64,000 nt of DNA from Clostridium carboxidivorans P7 (GTDB taxonomy: Bacteria > Bacillota > Clostridia > Clostridiales > Clostridiaceae): positions 3,782,001 to 3,846,000 of the forward strand of contig NZ_CP011803.1 in assembly GCF_001038625.1 (NCBI RefSeq), in the 5' to 3' direction. The notes under the pieces were generated by a model that was given only the letters and a program-made list of their open reading frames with translations, made no database searches and was not told where the DNA came from. The position numbers were made by a program, and so were the translations under genes. Shown here piece by piece: positions 16,745 through 24,875 of the stretch; position 1 is the first letter of the stretch; each line of letters opens with the position of its first letter.

Positions 16745-16787
16745 CTTTTTACCTCCACTCAAAATAATAATTATGCTCTTGCAGTTC

Positions 16788-16814
16788 AATTATAATTGTA
16801 TTACAATTATAATT
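16788..16814. promoter_or_regulatory. Perfect 27-base palindrome in the kinase leader
   Basis: AATTATAATTGTA, one central T, then TACAATTATAATT: 13 perfect pairs, 44 bases upstream of the kinase start in the divergent kinase/regulator intergenic region. It may be an operator or an AT-rich hairpin; the remaining bases to 16994 show no clear motif. Confidence 0.4.
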
Positions 16815-16994
16815 AAATTTTAAGCCATTTTTCCTAACATATTTTTTTACAATATATACCTTATACATATTTTTTTGTAATGTACACCTTTTCAGTTGTT
16901 ACTATATTTTGTTTAGTGTTTATTACTATGTAATTGTTTTCTGTTTTAATTAATTACTATATATTAATTAAAATTTTATACTGTGAGGTTAATT

Positions 16995-17687
16995 ATGGAA
17001 CAAATCAGAATACTTATTGTTGAAGATGAAGAACCTATAAGAAAATTAATTTATAAAATACTTTCAACTCAAGATATGCTAGTTTATCAAGCTCAAAATG
17101 GAAGCCAAGCCCTTGAAATGATAAATAAATACAGCTTTGACTTAGTACTATTAGACATATTGATGGATGATATATCTGGATATGACGTTGCAAGAGAAAT
17201 CAGGAAACATAACTTACAACTTCCAATTATCTTTCTTAGTGGTAAGAAAGATGATGAAGATATTATAAAAGGCCTAGACATAGGTGCAGATAGTTATATC
17301 ACAAAACCTTTTAGCCCTTCAGTTCTTTCTGCACAGGTAAAATCAAAAATAAAAAGACGTAAAGAAATATTACACGAAAATACTGACTCAAACATAATAG
17401 TTCATTTTCCTTTTAAATATGACTTGAATACGTATAAATTTTATAAAAATGATATAGAACTCAAACTATCTTCAAAAGAAACAAAGCTTATGAAGTTCTT
17501 TATGGAACATCCAAACCAGGTATTTTCAAAAGAACAACTTTACCAAAGTGTTTGGCAAGGTAATAACAGCGATGACAATAGCATAATGGTTTATATAAAA
17601 TATCTTAGAAATAAAATTGAAGATATACCACGTAAACCAAAACATATAAAAACCGTATGGGGAATAGGATATGAATTCTGTGTATAA
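16995..17687 (+). CDS. OmpR/PhoB-type response regulator
   Basis: 230 residues starting at the ATG at 16995 (GTGAGGT five bases before it; a GTG at 16983 would include that site). Receiver domain about 1-120 with IVEDEEP acidic pocket, LVLLDILMDD phospho-acceptor aspartate and YITKPF lysine; winged-helix DNA-binding domain about 135-228 with LSSKETKLMKFFMEH and NSIMVYIKYLRNKIE. Divergent from the hybrid kinase, its likely partner, although the kinase has its own receiver and no HPt protein is visible. A likely target is the tandem repeat upstream of the citrate transporter. Confidence 0.92.
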   Translation: MEQIRILIVEDEEPIRKLIYKILSTQDMLVYQAQNGSQALEMINKYSFDLVLLDILMDDISGYDVAREIRKHNLQLPIIFLSGKKDDEDIIKGLDIGADSYITKPFSPSVLSAQVKSKIKRRKEILHENTDSNIIVHFPFKYDLNTYKFYKNDIELKLSSKETKLMKFFMEHPNQVFSKEQLYQSVWQGNNSDDNSIMVYIKYLRNKIEDIPRKPKHIKTVWGIGYEFCV

Positions 17688-17705
17688 ATAGTTTTGTACT
17701 TAATA

Positions 17706-17755
17706 CCTCAATTTTCAGAGGACAGATGACAATTGTCCTCTACAAAAGTTGAGTT
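17706..17755. repeat. Dispersed palindromic element, copy 2
   Basis: Core 17717-17741 is identical over 25 bases to 919-943, with outer arms CTCAATTTT and AAAAGTTGAG that also match copy 1 in type. It lies between the convergent regulator and permease genes and probably works as a bidirectional terminator. Confidence 0.7.
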
Positions 17756-17775
17756 AATATCATATACTTGTTTTT

Positions 17776-18858
17776 TCACGAGGTGACAATCTTAATTAAT
17801 AATGGAAAAATACCAATTACAGTTACAACTCTTACTGTATGCAGAATGGCAATTTTAGGTGCGTCTCCTCCCAACTCCTTTGCTATAAGTGCCATATCTG
17901 ATAATCCACCAGGAGCACTAGCTAAAAGAGAAGTTATAAGTTCAAGTCCACTAGTTTTATTTATTAAAAATCCAATAAATAAATTAACAGAAATAATACC
18001 TATCAAAAGGATAAAAGCGGGTATTAATATGCTTTTTAGCTGCACTATATCTCCGTATGTAACTCTTGATCCTATGAGAGCTCCTGCAAACATTTGAGTT
18101 AATCTTCTAAGATTTAGCGGCATGAAGCCTTTATCAAAAATTACATTTAGAGCACCTACTGCAGCCATTGAAAATGTCATTGTACCAGCTGGAATTTTTA
18201 GTATATATCCAATTAAACCAGTTGCTAAAGCTAAAACTGTAGTTATTAATAAATTTATTGATTTTTCTTTTAATGTGCTTTTATTTTTTGTTCTATTTGA
18301 TTTTCTTTGTAAATTTGCTTCATCAACACTACTAGCTATTTCATCCAAAGCATTTTTATCTTCATTTTTAAAGCTCTTAGCTATAAAATTCATCATTGGA
18401 GGAAACACAATTAGTACAGTAACAAGTCTAATAAGATGCAAAACAACTACCTTTGAAGTATCTGCTCCAAAATCATCACTTATAAGGGACATATCTACAA
18501 TACCTGCAGGCGCTGTTGAAAATAACGCTGTTATTAAATCAATTCTTGTAACTCTAAACATTACATATCCCATAAAAAGATCTAAAGTTATCATGCTTAC
18601 CACCATTAAAATAGCAGGCTTTATTATTAACCTCATTTCCAATACGTCTTTACGTTTTATACTGGCTCCAATATATGCTCCAGCACATATTTGAGTTATG
18701 ATTTTTATATTCTGTGGAATAAATGCATGTCCTGTAATAACACTAAACACAGCTACAACCACCATAGACCCTACCATGGCACCTGCTGGAATTTTAAGAC
18801 GCAGTGCAATAGTACCACCAAGAATTGCAACAATTAAAGTCATAATTAAATTTATCAT
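17776..18858 (-). CDS. AbrB-family membrane protein (internally duplicated permease)
   Basis: 360 residues from the ATG at 18858 (GGAAAGG ribosome site). Highly hydrophobic with about ten membrane segments and a clear internal duplication: the first half has LKIPAGAMVGSMV, ICAGAYIGASI and STAPAGIVDMSLI, and the second half has LKIPAGTMTFSMA, MFAGALIGSRV and ASAPGGLSDMALI. This is the AbrB duplication pattern of membrane proteins whose substrates are poorly known (sometimes linked to tricarboxylates or small acids). The halves are joined by a charged linker (about 155-195). Divergent from a LysR regulator, which may control it. Confidence 0.82.
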   Translation of the reverse strand: MINLIMTLIVAILGGTIALRLKIPAGAMVGSMVVVAVFSVITGHAFIPQNIKIITQICAGAYIGASIKRKDVLEMRLIIKPAILMVVSMITLDLFMGYVMFRVTRIDLITALFSTAPAGIVDMSLISDDFGADTSKVVVLHLIRLVTVLIVFPPMMNFIAKSFKNEDKNALDEIASSVDEANLQRKSNRTKNKSTLKEKSINLLITTVLALATGLIGYILKIPAGTMTFSMAAVGALNVIFDKGFMPLNLRRLTQMFAGALIGSRVTYGDIVQLKSILIPAFILLIGIISVNLFIGFLINKTSGLELITSLLASAPGGLSDMALIAKELGGDAPKIAILHTVRVVTVIGIFPLLIKIVTS

Positions 18859-19009
18859 AAATAACAACCTTTCCGCCAATTATCTAAACTTTGTTGAATT
18901 CTAATATTTATCTAGTCATATTCTATCATGTAATATATAATATATCTAATACTATAATTAATATAAACATTATAACTATTAACCTATAGTAGTCAAGGAG
19001 GATATTCTA

Positions 19010-19945
19010 ATGGATTTTAGACAATTACAATATGTATTAACAGTAGCTGAAGAAAAAAATTTTTCTAAAGCTGCACATAAATTATTTATATCTCAACCTT
19101 CATTGAGTCAATATATTCAAAAAATAGAACTTGAATTAGGTACTCAACTTTTTGATAGATCTTCCTCCCCATTAAAGCTTACATTTGCAGGAGAGCTGTA
19201 TATTGAAACAGCTAAGAATATTTTAGATCTAAAAGATCAGCTGTATCAACAAATTAACGATATTGCTAATCGAAAAAAAGGTCGTGTTATTATAGGACTT
19301 TCTCCAGTTAGAAGCACTTACATTATGCCAAAGATCCTTCCAATCTTTCATGATAAATTTCCTGATATTGAAGTAGTTCTTATCGAAGATATCTCTAGTA
19401 CCCTAGAAACTTTAGCAGTGAAAGGTTCAACTGATATTGACTTAATAACAACCCCAATGAAAAATGACATGCTTGACTTTGAAACCATATTCTCAGAGGA
19501 AATACTAGTTGTAATTCCTCCAAATCATCCTATACAAAGTAAGATTAAATATAAAACTTCTGCTAAATCTACTCATCCTACAATTGAGCTTAAAGAACTT
19601 AAAAATGAGCCATTTATTTTGCTAAAGAGGGATCAAAAATTGCATAAAATGGCTACTTCACTTTGTGAGCAAGCTGGTTTTTCTCCGCGAATTATACTTG
19701 AAAGTGAAAGTATTGAAGCCGCTCATGCATTAGCAAAAGCAGGTATGGGTATCACTTTTGTTCCTGATACGTTAATATCAGCTCATCAAACAGAACCTTA
19801 TCCACTTTATTGTTCAATTGACAAATTGAGACCCACTAGAGATGTAATAGTTGCCTACAAAAAAGGCAGATATCTTTCAGTAGCTGCCAAAGAGTTTATT
19901 TCTATTTTAAAAACAGTTTTTCCGAAAAATCAAAAGCATATTTAA
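19010..19945 (+). CDS. LysR-family transcriptional regulator
   Basis: 311 residues with an N-terminal winged helix (MDFRQLQYVLTVAEEKNFSK, HKLFISQPSLSQYIQKIE) and a two-lobed effector domain (about 90-300). AAGGAGG precedes the ATG. It stands between the divergent AbrB-type permease and the first hydratase gene, so either could be a target. Effectors of this family are often organic acids or pathway intermediates. No truncation is seen. The hydratase promoter carries a different palindromic operator that is shared with the second hydratase next to sorC, so LysR more likely serves the permease. Confidence 0.9.
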   Translation: MDFRQLQYVLTVAEEKNFSKAAHKLFISQPSLSQYIQKIELELGTQLFDRSSSPLKLTFAGELYIETAKNILDLKDQLYQQINDIANRKKGRVIIGLSPVRSTYIMPKILPIFHDKFPDIEVVLIEDISSTLETLAVKGSTDIDLITTPMKNDMLDFETIFSEEILVVIPPNHPIQSKIKYKTSAKSTHPTIELKELKNEPFILLKRDQKLHKMATSLCEQAGFSPRIILESESIEAAHALAKAGMGITFVPDTLISAHQTEPYPLYCSIDKLRPTRDVIVAYKKGRYLSVAAKEFISILKTVFPKNQKHI

Positions 19946-19987
19946 TGAAAAAGCTTGCACTTTATTTCACCATTCAATGGTAATTGA

Positions 19988-20053
19988 TTCAACATTTGTT
20001 TATTATGTTTACAAACGTTAAACATTTGTAAAATCAACAAACAAATTTTGAAT
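19988..20053 (+). promoter_or_regulatory. Operator boxes of hydratase gene 1
   Basis: Three ATTTGT-type boxes: TTCAACATTTGTTT at 19988-20001, the near palindrome ACAAACGTTAAACATTTGT at 20011-20029, and AACAAACAAATTTTGAAT ending at 20053, overlapping the -35 box. The same order and spacing occur before hydratase gene 2 (24728-24793). Likely bound by the SorC-type regulator at 23589-24575. Confidence 0.65.
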
Positions 20054-20076
20054 ATTACTTTTTTATATGTTATAAT
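20048..20076 (+). promoter_or_regulatory. Sigma-A promoter of hydratase gene 1
   Basis: TTGAAT (20048-20053), 17-base spacer, TATAAT (20071-20076). The -35 box sits inside the third operator box. The transcript would have a leader of about 65 bases with GGAGG before the ATG. Confidence 0.75.
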
Positions 20077-20149
20077 TTGAATTATAAAAATGAAGAACTT
20101 TCAATTAGTAAGATTTATCTAAATTTTATAATATTTACAGGAGGTACTC

Positions 20150-22453
20150 ATGATCAATTTATACGGCGAAGGCGCATATTTGTTAAACGGCAATGATTTA
20201 ACTTTCAACGACAAAGAATCTGATGAATGTATTAAAACTAAATTAGGTGAAAAATACCTTGATAAAGAAGAAGCTAAGAAAAATACTATAGCTTATGGTA
20301 TTTTACAAGATCACAATAAATCAGGTAATCCTGATAAATTACAATTAAAATTTGATGCTTTGACATCTCATGATATAACTTTTGTAGGTATTGTTCAAAC
20401 AGCAAGAGCTTCAGGTCTTGAAAAATTCCCAATACCTTATGTACTAACAAACTGCCACAACAGTCTTTGTGCTGTTGGAGGAACAATTAATGAAGATGAC
20501 CATTTATTTGGATTATCAGCAGCTAAAAAATATGGCGGAATTTTTGTTCCACCACATATTGCAGTTATCCACCAATATATGAGAGAAATGATGGCTGGAT
20601 GTGGAAAAATGATTTTAGGTTCAGATAGTCATACTCGTTATGGTGCATTAGGAACTATGGCCATAGGTGAAGGCGGCGGAGAATTAGTTAAGCAGCTGCT
20701 ATCCAACACATATGATGTAGATTATCCTGAAGTTGTTGGTGTTTATCTTACTGGAACACCAAACCCAGGCATTGGACCACAAGACGTTGCTCTTAGCATA
20801 ATTGGTGCTGTATTTAAAAGCGGCTTCGTTAAAAATAGAGTTATGGAATTCGTTGGACCTGGAATTAAAAACTTAAGTGTTGAATATAGAACTGGTATAG
20901 ACGTAATGACTACTGAAACTACATGCCTTACATCAATTTGGTGTACAGATGATAAAGTAAAGGATTATCTTGAAGTGCACCAAAGAGGAAATGATTACTC
21001 AGAACTTAACCCAAGTGAAGTTGCTTACTATGATAAGATGATAACTGTTGACTTATCTAAAGTACAATCAATGATAGCACTTCCATTCCATCCAAGTAAC
21101 GTTTATACAATTAATGAACTTAATGCAAATATGATGGATATTTTAGATAAGGTAGAAAAAGAAGGACAAAAACTCTTCAAGGGAACTGACTTAAAATTCT
21201 CATTAAAAGATAAAGTTATAAATGGAAGATTATTCTCTGAACAAGGATCAATTGCAGGTTGTGCAGGGGGAAATTATGAAAATATTTGTGCAGCAGCAAA
21301 TATACTTGACGGAAAATCTATTGGAAATGCAGAATTTACTTTAAGTGTTTATCCATCAAGTATGCCAGTATATCAAAGCTTAGTGGATAATGGAATTGCT
21401 TCAAAACTTATACCAACAGGAACTGTTTTAAAAACAGCTTTCTGCGGACCATGCTTTGGTGGTGGAGATACTCCTGCAAACAATTCCTTATCAATTAGAC
21501 ATACTACAAGAAACTTCCCTAACAGAGAAGGTTCAAAACCAGGAGATGGACAAATTGCTTCAGTTGCATTAATGGATGCTCGTTCAATTGCAGCAACAGC
21601 AGTTAACAAAGGACTTATTACAGCAGCTACTGAACTTGAAGGCATTAATCCTGAAATTCCAAAGTATTACTTCAATAAGACTATATATGATAACAGAGTA
21701 TTACAATCTTACAATAAAGGAAATGATGATACAGAGCTAAGATTTGGTCCAAACATTGCAGATTGGCCAAAGATGGAGCCATTAACAGATAATATGCTTC
21801 TTCAAGTAGCATCAGTATTATTAGATCCAGTAACTACAACAGATGAACTTATTCCATCAGGGGATACATCAAGCTATCGTTCAAATCCTCATAAGTTAGC
21901 GAGCTTTACACTTTCTAGAAAAGACCCAAATTATGTAGGTCGTTCAAAAGAAATTCAAGCTGCTGAAATTAAGAGATTAGAAGGATCTATTCCTGAAGAA
22001 GATAATGCAGCTTTAAAAGAAGCTTATGAAAAGCTTACAGCTAAGTTCAGCAATTTTGATAAGAAGAATACACTAATTGGAAGCATGATTTATGCGAATA
22101 AACCAGGAGATGGTTCTGCAAGAGAACAAGCAGCAAGCTGTCAAAAGGTTTTAGGCGGATTTGCAAATATAGCAAAAGAATATGCTACTAAGAGATACCG
22201 TTCAAATCTTATTAACTGGGGAATACTACCATTACTTATGGATGGAGAACCAGAATTTAAATGTGGAGACTTTATTTATCTTACAGATGTAGTAAATTCA
22301 ATTAGAGAAAGAAAACCTGAAATCAAGGGCTATATCTTAGGCAATGAAATGAAAGAAATATCCTTAAGTGTTGGTCAACTTACAGACAATGAAATAGAAA
22401 TTTTATTATCTGGCTGCTTAATTAACTTTAACAAAAACAAAATGAAGAAATAA
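20150..22453 (+). CDS. Aconitase-superfamily hydratase, copy 1
   Basis: 767 residues. The aconitase fold and [4Fe-4S] cluster ligands are visible: [13 protein letters not shown] (first cysteine), [13 protein letters not shown] (CxxC), plus the substrate motifs [20 protein letters not shown] and [11 protein letters not shown]. These enzymes dehydrate and rehydrate citrate-like hydroxy acids. Overall layout resembles E. coli YbhJ-type hydratases more than short aconitase A, and the real substrate (citrate, methylcitrate, homocitrate or another) is not known. It differs from the second copy (24876-27179) at about 47 of 767 positions. It is monocistronic, with its own promoter, operators and terminator. 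The nearby citrate genes make a tricarboxylate substrate plausible. Confidence 0.85.
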   Translation: MINLYGEGAYLLNGNDLTFNDKESDECIKTKLGEKYLDKEEAKKNTIAYGILQDHNKSGNPDKLQLKFDALTSHDITFVGIVQTARASGLEKFPIPYVLTNCHNSLCAVGGTINEDDHLFGLSAAKKYGGIFVPPHIAVIHQYMREMMAGCGKMILGSDSHTRYGALGTMAIGEGGGELVKQLLSNTYDVDYPEVVGVYLTGTPNPGIGPQDVALSIIGAVFKSGFVKNRVMEFVGPGIKNLSVEYRTGIDVMTTETTCLTSIWCTDDKVKDYLEVHQRGNDYSELNPSEVAYYDKMITVDLSKVQSMIALPFHPSNVYTINELNANMMDILDKVEKEGQKLFKGTDLKFSLKDKVINGRLFSEQGSIAGCAGGNYENICAAANILDGKSIGNAEFTLSVYPSSMPVYQSLVDNGIASKLIPTGTVLKTAFCGPCFGGGDTPANNSLSIRHTTRNFPNREGSKPGDGQIASVALMDARSIAATAVNKGLITAATELEGINPEIPKYYFNKTIYDNRVLQSYNKGNDDTELRFGPNIADWPKMEPLTDNMLLQVASVLLDPVTTTDELIPSGDTSSYRSNPHKLASFTLSRKDPNYVGRSKEIQAAEIKRLEGSIPEEDNAALKEAYEKLTAKFSNFDKKNTLIGSMIYANKPGDGSAREQAASCQKVLGGFANIAKEYATKRYRSNLINWGILPLLMDGEPEFKCGDFIYLTDVVNSIRERKPEIKGYILGNEMKEISLSVGQLTDNEIEILLSGCLINFNKNKMKK

Positions 22454-22470
22454 TATACAATACCAACACA

Positions 22471-22514
22471 TTAAGGTAGTTTAAAACTAAATAATTAGTT
22501 TTAAACTACCTTAA
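22471..22514 (+). terminator. Terminator after hydratase gene 1
   Basis: Perfect stem of 20 pairs (arms TTAAGGTAGTTTAAAACTAA and its complement) around a 4-base loop, followed by TTGTCTTTT. It ends hydratase 1 transcription and isolates the Nif11-like gene. Confidence 0.85.
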
Positions 22515-22539
22515 TTGTCTTTTAATGTAATAATTAATT

Positions 22540-22567
22540 TTGTTAAATCCTGCTGTAGTGCTATAAT
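22540..22567 (+). promoter_or_regulatory. Sigma-A promoter of the Nif11-like/nicotinamidase unit
   Basis: TTGTTA (22540-22545), 16-base spacer, TATAAT (22562-22567), 35 bases before the Nif11-like start. The ATTTGT operator boxes of the hydratases are absent here. Confidence 0.6.
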
Positions 22568-22602
22568 AATATTATTAATTTAGAGTATAAGGAGATGTAA
22601 TT

Positions 22603-22878
22603 ATGAACGATATAAATAAAGAATTGGAACTGCTTCATTCTGATGCTAAAAAAGATCCTTCGTTAAGAGAGAAGCTCCTTGCAACACGTTCAGCAGATGA
22701 TCCTATGGATGAATTTTGCAAAATAGCTTGTGCTGCAGGACATCACATAACTGTTGGTGAACTTTTTGCAATTGGACAAGAATTTAGTGACAACCAATGC
22801 AAAAGTACAAATGGTGGAAATCCATACCCATATGACTCCTTCGATGACACATATGAAACCTTTCTAGCTTCTCTATAA
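22603..22878 (+). CDS. Orphan Nif11-like small protein (possible RiPP precursor)
   Basis: 91 residues with AAGGAGAT before the ATG. Residues about 4-64 follow the Nif11 leader pattern: ELELLHSDAKKDPSLREKL, then FCKIACAAGHHITVGELFAI. A Gly-Gly pair at 71-72 is followed by a 19-residue tail (NPYPYDSFDDTYETFLASL), the layout of a leader plus core peptide. No modifying enzyme or exporter with a peptidase domain is adjacent; the only peptide-modifying radical SAM protein in the window is the SCIFF maturase. It shares a short operon with a nicotinamidase. It may instead be a small regulatory or partner protein; Nif11 domains are not always precursors. Confidence 0.65.
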   Translation: MNDINKELELLHSDAKKDPSLREKLLATRSADDPMDEFCKIACAAGHHITVGELFAIGQEFSDNQCKSTNGGNPYPYDSFDDTYETFLASL

Positions 22879-22917
22879 ACTTTACATTAAATTTATATGG
22901 GGTTGGAGGTGATTATT

Positions 22918-23484
22918 ATGAATAAAAAATCATTATTAATAATTGATTGTCAAAATGATTTTATAACTGGCAGTCTTGCATGCCAAAATTCAGAAAAAGC
23001 TGTATTAAACATTGTAGACTATATTAATAAAAATCCAGAATTGAAAGTATTTTATTCCTGTGATTGGCACAAAATCACCAATAAATCATTTCAAAATAAT
23101 GGTGGAATATGGCCTGTTCACTGTGTTGAAGACACTGAAGGCGCTTCACTTTCTAAGGAATTTACTCTTGGAATAAAAGATAAAAACAAATCCCCACAAA
23201 ATGCTGAAATTGTTTTTAAGAAAGGTATCAATGATGACGTTGAAGAGTATTCAGCCTATAATGCATTAAACATAAAAAATGAAAAACTATATGATAAACT
23301 TGATAATGAAATTATAATATGTGGAATTGCCAGTGAGTACTGTGTCAAAGAAACAATACTTGAACTTCAGAAAAATGGCTTTAATGTTACTATTCTTGCA
23401 AATGGCCTTGGGTATGTTGATGAATCTAATCATTCAAGCACTTTAAAAGAGTTTGAAAAAAGTGGTACACATATTATTTATTAA
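22918..23484 (+). CDS. pncA: Nicotinamidase-like isochorismatase-family hydrolase
   Basis: 188 residues from the ATG at 22918 (TTGGAGGTG upstream). Motifs of nicotinamidase: LLIIDCQNDFITGSL (catalytic aspartate), SCDWHKITNKSF (metal ligands), GGIWPVHCVEDT, FKKGIN (catalytic lysine) and CGIASEYCVKET with the nucleophilic cysteine. It would convert nicotinamide to nicotinate in NAD salvage. It follows the Nif11-like gene by 39 bases and is separated from the SorC gene by a bidirectional terminator. Another amide or isochorismatase-type substrate is possible, but the WPVHC and C..EYCV motifs favour nicotinamidase. Confidence 0.85.
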   Translation: MNKKSLLIIDCQNDFITGSLACQNSEKAVLNIVDYINKNPELKVFYSCDWHKITNKSFQNNGGIWPVHCVEDTEGASLSKEFTLGIKDKNKSPQNAEIVFKKGINDDVEEYSAYNALNIKNEKLYDKLDNEIIICGIASEYCVKETILELQKNGFNVTILANGLGYVDESNHSSTLKEFEKSGTHIIY

Positions 23485-23511
23485 TAGTTTATAACATAGG
23501 TTTCACTTATA

Positions 23512-23561
23512 AAAGGCAATATGTAATTTTCTAATGAATACAAAAATTACATATTGCCTTT
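23512..23561. terminator. Bidirectional terminator between pncA and sorC
   Basis: Stem arms of about 19 bases (AAAGGCAATATGTAATTTT and complement) around an 11-base loop, between convergent genes, with T-rich flanks on both strands. Confidence 0.85.
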
Positions 23562-23588
23562 CAAACAATTTTATTCTAGTTGGATTTT

Positions 23589-24575
23589 TTAATCAAATTT
23601 AATATTACATTTTTTTAAAATACTAATAGCCATGTCCGTATCTGTAATAAGAATATTAATAAGATTACCTTTTAAAGCGCCAATTGTAGCATCTGTTTTA
23701 TGTTTTCCAACTACTATTCCTATACGGTATCTAACCTTTAATATAGATTCCATATCAACTCCCACAACTTTTTTATTAATATCTATATCACACACATTGC
23801 CATCTTTATCAATAACACGTCCATAAATACTTCCTACTGCATTTGTATTTTGTAAATCGCATTTATCCATATATTTTCCCCATATGTTACTATATAGAGA
23901 TGTGCATGTTTCGCCACCTATACCAGTAAGAATAATATTTGCTTTTTTACCATATTCAATAGCATCTTTAATAACAGGTTCATCAATTATTTTTTCTCTT
24001 ATATAATCATCTTCAATATATAAAGGTGCAAGTAAGAATTTATATTTACCATTATACGCTGCTGCTAAATTTTTAATAAGTTCTGGTGAATCTAAAATAG
24101 GATTATCTTTAGCTACACTACCAACTATCTGCAAAGCAGTAATATTCATGAACTGATTATTATTAGCACTAACCTGATTTATTATATTATAAACAGTCTT
24201 CCCCCATAGAACACCTATTATTGAATCTGATGTAATTATTCTATTTAGATATTCTGCACCCAACTTACCTAGCTGTCGTAAAGTATCCTCATATGGTATA
24301 TAGTGATTATTAAGAATAATAACATTCTGCAAAGCAAAATTTTCTTTAAATATATTCTCTAACTTTGTATTTCTATTATTAGAAGTATGTACGGTTATTT
24401 CTACTATATTTTTATTTCTTGCATCTTGAATCCATTTTGAAACCTTAAACCTCGTTGTTGAAAAATAGTCTGCAATTTCAGATTGAGTTTTATTTTCATT
24501 GTAATACATATGTGCAACCTTCGATAAAACCTCATCTTTTTCTTCTTCATTCATTTTATCATAATCATTAAACAT
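23589..24575 (-). CDS. SorC/DeoR-type regulator, likely controls both hydratases
   Basis: 328 residues from the ATG at 24575 (AGAAGAGGG upstream). An N-terminal helix-turn-helix (VAHMYYNENKTQSEIADYF, FKVSKWIQDARNKNIVEI) is followed by a SorC-type sugar-phosphate-isomerase-like effector domain (about 60-325) with GVLWGKTVYN and ILTGIGGETCTSLYSN. These regulators respond to phosphorylated sugars or other small metabolites. It is divergent from hydratase gene 2, whose promoter carries large palindromes; the same boxes lie before hydratase gene 1, so one regulator probably serves both. Confidence 0.85.
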   Translation of the reverse strand: MFNDYDKMNEEEKDEVLSKVAHMYYNENKTQSEIADYFSTTRFKVSKWIQDARNKNIVEITVHTSNNRNTKLENIFKENFALQNVIILNNHYIPYEDTLRQLGKLGAEYLNRIITSDSIIGVLWGKTVYNIINQVSANNNQFMNITALQIVGSVAKDNPILDSPELIKNLAAAYNGKYKFLLAPLYIEDDYIREKIIDEPVIKDAIEYGKKANIILTGIGGETCTSLYSNIWGKYMDKCDLQNTNAVGSIYGRVIDKDGNVCDIDINKKVVGVDMESILKVRYRIGIVVGKHKTDATIGALKGNLINILITDTDMAISILKKCNIKFD

Positions 24576-24727
24576 TATTATCCCTCTTCTATGAAACAAT
24601 TCGTAATATATTTTATCATTTTTAAGACAAATTTAAAAGTATTTATATCTTTAACTGCAATTTCTTCTGATTTATCCATAAAATTATTAAAAACGTGTAA
24701 TTCATTATAACATTATATAAAAGCCTC

Positions 24728-24793
24728 TTCAACATTTGTTTTTTTAAAGTCCAAATGTTTAACATTTGTATTTTTAAAAAACAAATGTTGAAC
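24728..24793 (+). promoter_or_regulatory. Operator of hydratase gene 2 (nested palindromes)
   Basis: A perfect 17-base palindrome, CAAATGTTTAACATTTG, at 24752-24768 sits between two outer boxes that are perfect inverted copies of each other: TTCAACATTTGTTTTTT (24728-24744) and AAAAAACAAATGTTGAA (24776-24792). The right box overlaps the -35 box. The same three-box design is at 19988-20053. Confidence 0.75.
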
Positions 24794-24816
24794 ATTATCT
24801 ATTTCTGTGCTATAAT
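24788..24816 (+). promoter_or_regulatory. Sigma-A promoter of hydratase gene 2
   Basis: TTGAAC (24788-24793), 17-base spacer, TATAAT (24811-24816). Identical design to the promoter of hydratase gene 1. The rest of the 300-base sorC/hydratase gap (24576-24727) is AT-rich with no further feature seen. Confidence 0.8.
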
Positions 24817-24875
24817 TCAAAGTATAAAAATTAAAATTTTTAATTTTTTCAAAATTTACATACTAGGAGGTAGTC

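Noticed and set aside
19988..20040. CRISPR-like short repeats near the hydratase
   Set aside because: The repeats are palindromic operator boxes of unequal spacing, only three copies, with no unique equal-length spacers and no cas genes.
20150..22453. Calling the hydratases plain aconitase A
   Set aside because: The cluster cysteines fit, but the length and layout resemble YbhJ-type hydratases, and no isocitrate dehydrogenase or citrate synthase is adjacent. Substrate left open.
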